NCBI GenBank assembly: GCA_963693315.1
Contig: OY856187.1
Span: forward strand, 379,663,306-379,727,305
DNA length: 64,000 bases
Reading direction: 5' to 3'
DNA from: Diogma glabrata
Lineage: Eukaryota > Arthropoda > Insecta > Diptera > Cylindrotomidae
This document shows positions 1 to 8,778 of this stretch, piece by piece. A program made the position numbers and the translations under genes. The stretch's first letter is position 1; each line of letters starts with the position of its first letter. A model generated the notes under the pieces. The model did no database searches. It worked only from the letters and a program-made list of their open reading frames with translations, and was not told the origin of the DNA.

Positions 1-54
1 GGTGGAAGTCGGGCTGACATTCGTCCTGAGAATCACAAAAAAATAAAAAAATGA

Positions 55-123
55 AATGGGAACTGGGCTCGAACCCAAACCCCGAGATAGACTCTCAGAC
101 TCTACCAACTGAGCTAGCCGGAC
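55..123 (-). repeat. tRNA-Lys-like SINE head or tRNA pseudogene
   Basis: Read on the minus strand, this starts GTCCGGCTAGCTCAGTTGG, an excellent RNA polymerase III A box. About 30 bases later it has GGTTCGAGCCC, an excellent B box. The order and spacing are those of a tRNA, and the 5' half is close to an animal tRNA-Lys. The acceptor stem does not pair (GTCCGGC against GTTCCCA) and the anticodon arm is short by about two bases, so it is not a working tRNA. The A-rich sequence that follows (positions 54 to 1) could be the body of a tRNA-derived SINE cut by the window edge. Confidence 0.55.
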
Positions 124-459
124 CAGTCAAAACAATTAAGACGAAAACCGAATAAATGTAGGAGACTTTTCGCATGATAGGATATAAAGTGAGACAAAGG
201 GGAAGCATATAACTATTGACGCACGTCTTGAGAATGATATACTTCGGGTCGTCAACGTCCTCTAGTTCATAAGACGCATTACCAACTAACCTGATAACTT
301 TCGCTTTGTCAAATTTTGCGGCTAATATGGCAAATTGAGTTTTTACAATATGAAGTTTTGACGGAAAACGATATAAAGAGGGACAAAAGCACGTTTTCGA
401 GCAAGCATTTTGTTGCGAGTTGCATTTTGCACAAAGGCTTCAGTGTTCAGCTACTTAAT

Positions 460-925
460 TCAGACGCAAGTCTTGGATAACTGATCTGGGCGATCAAGAG
501 TTTTCCCACTCTCACCCAGATAGTTCAATCGTCTTAGTAAAAAATAGGATGTACCATGGGGGATCATAGGTAGGCCAGAGAAGGCATAATAGAGAGAAAA
601 TCCCAAGGCTTCATGCACAGAACATCGAAGGGCACAATCAATTTTGGTACGTACGTAGTCTAGCGATGACACTTCTGTACCCTTGCTAGAACGCGTTAGC
701 TTGTGGGAATTATAAACCTGTAAAGGTATGGTGAACCCCAAACCTCGAAGAAAAAGTTTTGAATAATTTAGATCTAAACTGCAGCACATTGTCTGAGAGA
801 ATCGTTTCGGGACAGTCAAAACGATGGAATACATTGGTTTCTAGTAGTTTACAGATACCCTCGGCGGTGAGCTGCCGTAAAGGAAAAAGAAACGGAAACT
901 TTGTGAAATGGTCTAAGACAATCAA
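460..925 (-). pseudogene. Integrase core fragment of gypsy A
   Basis: Two overlapping minus-strand frames together cover the retroviral-type integrase core. The first (925-710) contains the second catalytic aspartate in ILSDN, preceded by the IVLDHFTKF strand typical of gypsy integrases. The second (down to 460) contains the C-terminal side of the core, with GFSLYYAFSG and IPHGTSY matching the intact integrase at 59.8-60.7 kb (GFSPYFLTFG, ISHGSSY). A frameshift lies near 715. In the third frame, where the catalytic glutamate is expected, there is a stop codon. The integrase would insert cDNA into nuclear DNA; this copy cannot. Confidence 0.8.
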
Positions 926-1434
926 AATTGCTATATGACAGGACTTAGTTCGGGAATAAGGACTGATTATATCAATGTATAGCCGTTAGCCGAGTATTTC
1001 TGATTTCAGGACGTATCATAGGAGCACGTAGCTTGATGTTAGGTGCTTTGACAGTCATATATATATATCACATTGAACGGTATAGGATTTAATTTGCGTG
1101 GCCATCCGTAGCTAGAAGTAAAATCGACGTAAGGTTTTCGCAACTCCACAATGTGCAGAGGTAAGAGGATCATGGACCCGGGAGATCAATTTAGGTCGTT
1201 AGCTCTTCGGAGCTACACAATTTTAAGTTTCACCTTCCGGTGTAACATCACTCTAGGAAAAATTAAGTTTTTTATACACAAGTCCATCAGACGTCGGTAA
1301 ATTGGGAAGAGATCCACAGGAGTCAATGACTATCTTTACTAATTTAAGATAATTGTCACTGTTGAAAGCAGATGGTTTTAGATCAAGATTAAAAATATCA
1401 ATTTTTCCTTCGGTAGCCGCATCGATAAGAAAAC

Positions 1435-2002
1435 TCTCGAAAGAGCATCCTTAACCACGTTTAAGTTACCACACCGATGCTCAATATCAAAAGTGAATCC
1501 TTGCATCTTCAAAGTTCATCGTGCCAGACGACCTGACCCATCTTTCTGCTCCATTAACCACTCTAGAAAAGCGTGGTAAGTAATGAGCTTAAAAGGGTGA
1601 GCCTCGATGAATGCGCGGAACTTCTTAATACCTAGAATAGCTGCGAGGATAGCATTCTTTTTCACTGACGGTGTAAATACGTTGAGCTAAGTTCAGTTTC
1701 TTGGACATATATGCTATGGGATGCTCAACATCCTCTTTGTACAACTGTACTAGTACACAGCCTACACGACCATTACTCGTGTCACATTGTAAAATAAACG
1801 GCTCGGAATAATTAGGATTCACCAGAACTGGTGTTGAAGTCAATTCTTTCACATCAGCTTCGGGGGTCCACACTAATTTGTTAGTAGATTTTTTTAACAA
1901 ATCTGAAATTGGTTCCGTTAATGAGGCGAACGCAGAAATAAATCGACGGTAGTAACCTGCCATGCCTAAAAATCTTGTAATCTGTTTCACTCTGGTAGGC
2001 AC
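1435..2002 (-). pseudogene. RT thumb and RNase H fragment of gypsy A
   Basis: Minus-strand frame opening with ITRFLGMAGYYRRFI, the signature between the Ty3/gypsy RT thumb and RNase H. This is followed by ILQCDTSNGRVG (first RNase H aspartate) and YTVSEKECY (catalytic glutamate). After a frameshift near 1625 the RNase H reading continues (ITYHAFLEWLM, then NVVKDALSR) to about 1435. The conserved DALSR end of RNase H is present. The enzyme would remove RNA from the RNA-DNA hybrid; here it is broken by frameshifts. Confidence 0.8.
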
Positions 2003-2167
2003 GTAAAATTCGGTAATCGCGGCGGTTGTATTTTCATCGATTTTTATTATCCTCCCAGCCTTACAAGTATTTAACTTTCGGGATTAAGAAATTACTCTTC
2101 TCAACATTGATAGTCAAGTAAACATGTCTAAAACACTTGGCGACTTCTTTCAATACATCGATATGGT

Positions 2168-2505
2168 TTAAAAAGGTGTCAGTAAAACAATCAGAAGATC
2201 ATCTAAATATACGGAGACACAGGACCTTAAATGAGAAGGGATCGCGTGATCCATTAACTTTATCATGGTCTGAGGTACGTTGCACATTCCAATAGGCATC
2301 CTTACGAACTGGTACAGTGGCTGACAAGGTACGGTGAATGCAGTTTTCTCTCTGAACGATTTTTCCAGAGAGATCTGCCAGAAAGCGTCTTTCAAATCCA
2401 ATCTTGAGTTGAAGTTGGCTTGAGGTAAACGACTTAGAATACCGTCTATTTGTGGATGGAGATATGCATCTTTCTTGAACTGTATTGGCCTTACGGGAGT
2501 CTTAA
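2168..2505 (-). pseudogene. Reverse transcriptase palm fragment of gypsy A
   Basis: Minus-strand translation shows QIDGILSRLPQANF, LDLKDAFWQISL, TAFTVPCQPLYQF, then VYLDDLLIV. The catalytic aspartates (LDLKDAF and YLDD) are intact, although MPIG replaces the usual MPFG. The frame ends abruptly at about 2168 inside the region after YLDD. Upstream of 2505 the reading is lost and a different, plus-strand frame begins at 2542. Confidence 0.85.
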
Positions 2506-2541
2506 CATAAACGAGAGTCTTAACATTACTCTATCCCAATT

Positions 2542-2850
2542 GTGATGGAAAATGCTTCTCCTTTCGAATCAACCATTCTTAACCTTGTGACAAACACAAC
2601 GGAAACTAAACCACTAATAACCATTCTTAAACGAGATCCAAATAGAGGGATAACTGAAACAGTCCTGTCTTTTAAGTCACATAAGCAACGACTTCAAGAT
2701 TACTTAGTTGCCAGGTCCCGAATATTCATTGATGCCATTAGAAATACCAAATCTCCATCGAGATCCACCCTTTGAATGCGTTTCTGGCATATTTATAAAT
2801 CATTCCGTTCCAAAACTATCTTTTCAAATTTTACGCTTTCAAATGACCTA
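2542..2850 (+). pseudogene. Possible gag-pol linker fragment of a gypsy-like element, opposite orientation
   Basis: An open frame of 77 codons (2542-2775) that carries on past one stop with RFWHIYKSF. I do not recognise a domain. The string ETVLSFKSHKQ is similar to ETVLQRSKSHKQ, found upstream of the protease in the gypsy copy at 59.1 kb, and the following RFW is similar to RYW there. The frame may therefore be the linker between nucleocapsid and protease of a related element, lying head-to-head with gypsy A. The match is short and could be chance. Confidence 0.3.
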
Positions 2851-4077
2851 AGATAAAATCCTTCGAAGTTCTATGTGGGCAATCGATGACTTACTTACGA
2901 TTTACTTTAGTAGGCAAAGACAACAACGGTAGGCACAGATGATGTGTGGTGGTTGGTGACACCCCAAAACACTATCCGCTGACATCATCATCGCAAAACG
3001 ACGTAACTGGTACATCCTGTATAGCTGTTTCATCGGAGGAAATGAAGCAGAAGAGGAAAATGGAGACAAGACGGAAGAAGTGCAGACATATGCCAAAAGA
3101 ACATGTTATTAATAAATATAAATCAACTTGCACTACAAATAAATAATTAAATAAATTCAAACGTTTCCTATTCTACCCACATGCTCCCTATTCTCACATT
3201 TTTTCTTTCATTTGAAATAATGAATAAAACTGGATTCAAGCAATTGTTAACATTGATAACATTGAGAAAAAAGAGAATAAAAGTGTTTTCATTTCTGGTT
3301 ATAAATGCATTGTTTTGGTTCTTATTCCAATCGCATATATCCAGCTCCATCCAAATGCATTCTGCCACTTTATTCAATACCATCCATTTGAACGACGTGC
3401 CTTGCTGTACAAATTGATACTATTGATACTTGACACGGTTTCATAAACAAAGTAGATATTTAAAATTATGTCAAAGCAACTAAAAAGAGATTAATTAAGC
3501 TAGTTTCACGCTAATAAGCAACTTTTATTGGTGAAGAGTGTCGACAATGGAAAAAAACATCTGAAGCCTAACAGACATAACATGCAATGACAATGTCTTT
3601 TGTAATTATTCAGCAATGCTTTTAAAATGTTGGTAAATGACCCATAAACATAATATATGTAACATAATATATTTTATCAAACTAGTTATACGCATCACAA
3701 TTACTTTGACATACTGGTAACATAAATGCTGTAAGTTCACCAAAAATTCAAAACTGATTAATCTTTCATTACCGAATTAACATTAATAAAATCAAAATAT
3801 ACATAAATCAAAAGAAGCTAAATTAATTAATTACTTAATCAATAAAATTAATTTATTATGCAAATAAATTGAATATTCAATCTTGACTTTGAACTTCATT
3901 GTAACGAACCTATATAGTTGTACAAAAGAAATTTAATTTGTATACTACTAAACATTTTAATACCTTGAGTGAGGTATAGCTTATATTAGTATCTTAAATT
4001 TTATCAAAAATAATTGTTATATTTATTTTGAATAATATGACCTAGACCGAGCTAAGAAACAATAGCGAAAATCTTAC
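2851..4077. other. No gene recognised; likely part of an elongase intron
   Basis: AT-rich sequence with only short overlapping open frames on both strands near 2900-3420, none with a recognisable domain. It lies downstream (minus strand) of the elongase exon, so it is probably intron, together with the gypsy remnant beyond it. Confidence 0.5.
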
Positions 4078-4227
4078 CTTGGCAAAGTATGCAAAAAATA
4101 AACATATAAATATTGTTGGAAACGGTGAACTCATCAAAGGCAAATCATTTGTTCTGGGATCTGATTTGTTATCCATTAAATCTCGATACCCATGATAAAA
4201 ATTTTTTAATAGAGTAATTAACTTCAT
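4078..4227 (-). CDS. First coding exon of an ELOVL-type fatty-acid elongase
   Basis: Fifty codons starting at ATG and ending in AAG followed by GTAAGAT, a good splice donor. A run of twelve T and CAG lies immediately before the ATG, a textbook splice acceptor, so an untranslated exon lies upstream (higher coordinates). The peptide contains GYRDLMDNKSDPRTNDLPLM, then SSPFPT and the start of the first membrane helix. This is the N-terminus of insect ELO proteins (very-long-chain 3-oxoacyl-CoA synthases of the endoplasmic reticulum, which condense malonyl-CoA with acyl-CoA). The exon is exactly 150 bases, so the splice is phase 0. The next exon, with the helices and the HXXHH box, was not found at lower coordinates and probably lies outside the window. 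No disruption is visible. Naming the exact paralogue is not possible from this exon. Confidence 0.85.
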
Positions 4228-4449
4228 CTGAAAAAAAAAAAATAAAAATTCCCATTGATTATAGATTCATAATTTAAAGAAAATAAAATTTTTAAATTTA
4301 TTTAGTTTTCCATTCATTTTGTTATCCTATGTAATTACAGTTAATTTGTTGCATATTGAAACAACTACTGTAGCTAATAGCGAAGTTTTGAAGTATATCA
4401 AAATTGTTGCCTACATCCTTGGTGAAGAAAAAAGTGTTCTAGACTGAGT

Positions 4450-5395
4450 TGTGAAAACCTGACCATTTTTGATTTTCCTGAAACTCGGCATATAAGTAGT
4501 TTGGACAAAATAGAAAATATGAACTTTTTTAGAATTTAAGTTACATAGTTTAAACATAGATATCTAAAAAAAATATTGCGACGCTGATGCATAGGCTGAC
4601 TTCACCACAGCTCTGGAAACATAGTGTTCTGACCTCCCAGCCTGTCCTTGACGAGGTTGAAAACTTTTCTTCTGGCAGTTTCCTCGATTCGGCCGCTTTT
4701 TGGTTCGGCAAGCTCCAAAAAATGCAGAGCCCAGGATCTCGTAAATTTGCTACCACAATTTTTTTTTAACTATGGGGAGTGGAAATTTGTTTTAGAAGAC
4801 GTAGGTAACCTTGTCCGACAAAAATGTGTCTGCTATTGTCATATAATTTGGCATGTTTAGGTTGATGTTGAGGTTGTCGGACTCGACAATAGCAGACAAA
4901 TTTTTGTTGCACACGGATACCCTAGTGTTCTAAAACAAATTTTCAACCCCCGTATTTAAAAAAAAATTGAAGTAGTAAATTTACAAGATCCTGAGTAATC
5001 GGTATTTTTCGGAGCTTACCGAATGGAGCTTTCCGAACGATGTGTTAATCATCAAGTGAAATCGACGAGGGCCCAGGGGCTAATATTTTAGATTAAAAAT
5101 AGAACTATTTAAAAAGAATTAAAATGCAATTGATCATTGACCCCCTTGGACCATCTTTAAAAAGTTTTTTTAATATATAATTTTAAAATTAATTACTAAA
5201 ACGATTAATTATTTTTTTTTCTAAAGATTAACTCATCACCTATCCAAGACAAAAATGTTTGTTGAAATCGGTATAACCGTTCTTGAGCAATTTAATTTCA
5301 AAGTTATCTCGGATTGGCAAAATTTTCATTTTGCATGCATGATGGGAGTTTCAGGAAAATCGAAAATGGTCAAGTTCAAATTTCGACTAATAGAT
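4450..5395. repeat. Foldback repeat with nested inverted arms
   Basis: The outer arms (about 4452-4490 and 5350-5385) share ATTTTTGATTTTCCTGAAAC in opposite orientation. The inner arms (about 4716-4845 and 4887-5015) are a diverged inverted repeat of about 130 bases meeting near 4865, with matching landmarks such as GCAGACA and AGGATC. Parts of the outer sequence recur at 7617-7850. Open frames here are by-products of the repeat. It looks like a foldback or MITE-like element of unknown superfamily. Confidence 0.6.
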
Positions 5396-5420
5396 TACGT
5401 TTTTCATCTAGTAGGGACTC

Positions 5421-5505
5421 AGGCTCGACAAGAGGGGGGTGCAAGGGTGAGGGGGGGGGGGGGTTCCCCCCCGGATCCGGCTTTTTTAAAGGGCCCGATC
5501 TCCGA
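5421..5505. other. GC-rich patch with G12 and C7 runs
   Basis: A run of about 12 G is followed within three bases by 7 C and a GGATCC, in a region otherwise over 70 percent AT. It could form a stable hairpin or a G-rich structure. It adjoins the foldback repeat and may be its end. No coding function is seen. Confidence 0.5.
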
Positions 5506-6198
5506 CCAAAATGAAAATATTATATAGAAAAAAGACTATTTTTAACCAAAACTAAAGTATATGTGGATTTGATCTTCCACTAAATTCTAATAATTGTTTT
5601 AAGGAGGACCTGAGAAGACAACGTGAATTAATCCTGTTTTGACCACTTGTATTGGCCACTGGTTTTTGAGCACCACCCATGATAAATATTTATGTTTCTC
5701 TCACAAAAACAAGCGCTTTGAATTTCTAAAATGGAGAATATATTACACGACTTAGTAAATGTTTTCTAAATTGAAACTTTAGTTTCAGCTTCTCAGCAAC
5801 AAAACTTAATTCTGTTTGTAAATTCGAATTCCCGATTCCTTTAACTTGTACATCGCAAGTAGAAAACCAAACAAAGCATTTTGGGTTTCGCCATGGTTTT
5901 GATGTTGGAAGTTAGTTTAAAAAGTAAAATAAAAAGGTCACAAATTACTGAAAATGTGATTCGTCGAGGGTATGAATGTCAAACAACTTGCTAGGTCGCT
6001 CCTGTTGAAAATTTTACCAAAAGAAGAAAAAATTGAACGAGATTGGTCAGTTTTGAGCTCCAACAAAGATCCCTTTTATTGCCTACCGTGACGACTATTT
6101 AGCACGAATATTAAGTAAAATTGTACTCATCTATGTCGTCCTTAAAGATATTCTTAAGTTAAATTATACGACTGATTATCGGCTTATAATTATTTTGA
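5506..6198. other. No feature recognised
   Basis: AT-rich sequence with no open frame of interest and no repeat matching elsewhere in the window that I could see. Confidence 0.4.
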
Positions 6199-6800
6199 TT
6201 GATCAAAACAAAGACCAAGCAAAAATATGGAGACACATTTTAAAAAGAATTTTGGATACTATTTTGTTTTTAAGTGAAAGGAGCATGGTTGATGAACTTA
6301 ATAACCGTAATTTCTTGGGAATTTTGGAGATTATTAGTCTGTGATTCCTTGCTACGTTATCATTTAGAAAAAGTAAGAATTTCTAAGCAAGCTTAGCATC
6401 GTTAACAAGTTCATTATTTATCATCGGAAAATGAGATCATTCAATTATGAGCAAGCCATGTTGAATTAGTAATTTAAGCTGAACGAAGGACAGGGGTATG
6501 ATAACGAAAGCAACATCAAAAGTGAAAACAAAATTACAGAAAGAGAGATTTGTAGAGAAAAGCTATATGCTGTGTATTCCCCATTTGAAGCTCAGAGTCT
6601 CAATTGATCGTGCCGAATAATATTCAAATGAGGTTACATTTTTTGGAATAATTTAATAAATGCTATACCTTATTTAGCAGCTGCCTCAACGATGAGCAAT
6701 TTTAAAGAAAGATATTTCACAGTCTTTACATAATCTTTCTAACACGCGATGGTCAGCTAGAATTGATGCTGTTAGATCTTTTGGAAAACGTCTCCCAGTA
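6199..6800 (+). pseudogene. hAT transposase remnant of the ZMYM1 (DUF4371) type
   Basis: Three in-order peptide blocks survive. The first (about 6199-6343) contains ILDTILFLSE and NRNFLGILEIIS. The second (about 6405-6470) contains VHYLSSENEI. The third (about 6706-6800) contains LSNTRWSARIDAV. These are the successive landmarks of domesticated and transposon-encoded ZMYM1-like hAT transposases (DUF4371 region, then the TRWSAR motif before the catalytic C-terminal half). Stops and frameshifts lie between and inside the blocks. The C-terminal dimerisation region is not found before 6911. A separate C-terminal fragment of the same family lies at 12734-13240. Confidence 0.65.
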
Positions 6801-6910
6801 CTAAAAATATGGTTGAAGTCCTAAGTACTAAGAATATGGCTCTAAAAGCTCTTAATTTAACAGCCGAAACTTATCTAACCATAATCGGAATTAAAAAAGT
6901 ACTTTAAATT

Positions 6911-7051
6911 ACTTCGGTCTGAAAGACCTAAGTATTACATTCATAAGCTCAAAGTAAAATTCTTACCCCCACTTTTTTTGGCATTTCTCGACGTTTTAGG
7001 ACTTACTGATTCTAAAAAAGCAAAAAAAAATGTATGTCTGTCTGTAGGCCG
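6911..7051 (+). repeat. R1 repeat, 5' part, split by the Transib insertion
   Basis: Begins ACTTCGGTCTGAAAGACC and continues through a C-rich segment to GGCCG, where the Transib-like element starts. The remainder of the same R1 copy resumes at 11255-11260 after the insertion. R1 is an unclassified interspersed repeat with further copies at 15799-17540, 50017-53370 and 56320-57240. Open frames inside R1 recur in several copies but look non-coding. Confidence 0.8.
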
Positions 7052-7067
7052 CACAGTGGGATTTTTT
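7047..7067 (+). repeat. Left TSD (GGCCG) and left TIR (CACAGTG) of Transib-like element
   Basis: GGCCG (7047-7051) is immediately followed by CACAGTGGGATTTTTT. The right end, read inward, is CACAGTGGGATTTGTT, so the inverted repeats match at 15 of 16 bases. CACAGTG equals the vertebrate recombination signal heptamer. Transib ends are known to start with similar CACA/T-type heptamers and to make 5-bp GC-rich target duplications. Confidence 0.85.
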
Positions 7068-7616
7068 GTGCAATAAGTCATTTTTTCAACACATAAAATT
7101 TGAAAATGTAATGATGCAGTTTTGTAGAAAATTGATTCAGTATGAAGAATCAATAAATTGTATCCCAAAAAAACGTTTATTTGTCTTTGAAATAATGAAG
7201 TAAAGTCACATGTAAATTTTGTTCCAAAATATTGAAAACTGTTTACGCACTTCTATAGTGTTTGTACATAAGATAACTTTATTGCTCTAATTTAAAAAGT
7301 TATTATTTTCAAATATAGCCTTTTCTGCGTATTTAAAAAAAAAATTATAAAGTTCGCTCTTATGGTTTAAAAGATATGATAGAATAAAATTTGTTCTATA
7401 ATGTGCCGTGATTGCAAACTTCCTTGGAAGAAAAAATAGGTTGCTAGGTCGTGCTAGGTGCTCTCGCTATAATAAAATGAAAGGTAAGACTTCATACTAT
7501 CAATTAAAAAAAAAAAAAGTTTAAATAATTAATAATCTTTTATAAAATCATAAAATTTGTCTCCAAATTCATGAAATTTTTAATTTTAAAAAATTACAAA
7601 AGTCGTGAAAAAGTCG

Positions 7617-7850
7617 AAATTTGAACTTGACCATTTGTAGTTTTCCTGAAACTTGGCATATAAGTAGTATGGACAAAATAAAAAGTACGATTTATTTTAA
7701 AATTTTTTTAAAGTGCATAGTTTGAGCATAGGGGCATCATGCACCCCAACATGCATGAAAAATGAAAATTCTGTCAATCCGATGTAGCTTTGAAATTAAA
7801 TTGCTCAAGAACGGCTATACCGATTTCATCAAACTTTTGTTTGTTTGATA
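7617..7850 (+). repeat. Copy of the 4450-5395 repeat sequence inside the Transib-like element
   Basis: Shares GACCATTT, TTTTCCTGAAAC, GGCATATAAGTAGT and TTGCTCAAGAACGG with the arms of the foldback at 4450-5395, here without inverted duplication. It may be a nested insertion, or part of the transposon from which the foldback was derived. Confidence 0.6.
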
Positions 7851-8504
7851 GATGATTAATTAGTCGTTTGAAAAAAAATTAATTTATTGTTTTCATAATT
7901 AATTTTTAAATAAAAATATTGAAAAAACTATTTTAAAGATGGCTCCAGGGTCAAAGATCAATTGGAATTTAATTAATTTTTTTTCTGAAAATAGTTCTAT
8001 CCTTACTGTAAAATATATCAAATTTACAAAGAGGCGTAAATTCTTGTTCTTGAGATATTTAATTTTAAATATTTTTAGTCAGTCTAAAATTCTAATTGTT
8101 CATTATTTTTTCGAGCAATTTTTATCATCAAAAAATTTTAACCACTGAAGTTCGAGAAAAGTTAACAAATAAACGATATTTATTATATACTATTAAATTA
8201 GAAATCGATAACATAACATCCAAAATTAATGTTCAATATTTTCATGGTTGTTTTGATTTAAAAACTTTAGTAAAATAAAATGAAAATACCATAGCTAGAG
8301 CAATTTATTCATTAGCGAAAATGATTTTACACTAGTTGAAAAAACACTTCCACAAGGGCTTGAACCTGCATGAAAATAGGAGCGTGAAATTTTTATATGC
8401 TAACGTAGAAAAAAATTTAATTTGTGAATTAGAATATTTACATTTGGGGAGTGAAAAAAGCACTCGAATAAAATAAAAGTGTAATTGGTAATAAATATAA
8501 AAAA

Positions 8505-8577
8505 CTTCGCGGACCATTAAACTTTTTCTGCGAACCATCGATGGTCCGCGGACCAACGGTTGAGAAACACTGGTCTA
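8505..8577 (-). repeat. hAT-like terminal sequence
   Basis: On the minus strand this begins CCAGTGTTTCTCAACCGTTG and continues with two copies of the TGGTCCGCGGACCA / TGGTCCGCG motif. CAGTGNTTCTCAA followed by a GGTCCGCGG core is typical of hAT (Charlie-like) transposon ends. The other end of this element was not located. Confidence 0.5.
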
Positions 8578-8778
8578 GAACACGTTTTTCATCAAAAAGA
8601 TATGGCATACTTTTAGGCACGTGCGTTATTATGATATTTAGTTACAACAATAACTTGTTTGGAATAGATTAAAAACAAAACCATATGATTTAACAACAAT
8701 AAAAAAAAAACAATTTGAGAAAATACCAAATAGCGAAGTGAAAGAGATATCACTAAAATGAGTTTATTTTCTGTGTAA

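Larger units (their letters stand above)
460..2505 (-). mobile_element. Ty3/gypsy-like retrotransposon pol remnant (gypsy A)
   Basis: Degenerate pol region of an LTR retrotransposon. On the minus strand the order is reverse transcriptase (about 2505-2168), RT thumb and RNase H (about 2002-1435), then integrase (about 925-460), the standard Ty3/gypsy order. Several frameshifts and stops separate the blocks. The sequence resembles the other gypsy copy at 57.6-59.4 kb (shared IDGILSRL and LKDAFWQI motifs), so both belong to one lineage. No LTR, primer-binding site or polypurine tract was recognised. Gag is not seen on this strand in the window. Confidence 0.85.

Noticed and set aside
3168..3417. 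Overlapping 71- and 78-codon frames on opposite strands
   Set aside because: No domain, sense and antisense both open, typical of AT-rich chance frames.
7052..8778. Possible RAG2-like gene in the 5' part of the Transib-like element
   Set aside because: Looked on both strands: only short AT-driven frames, with no Kelch-type or PHD-type motifs.
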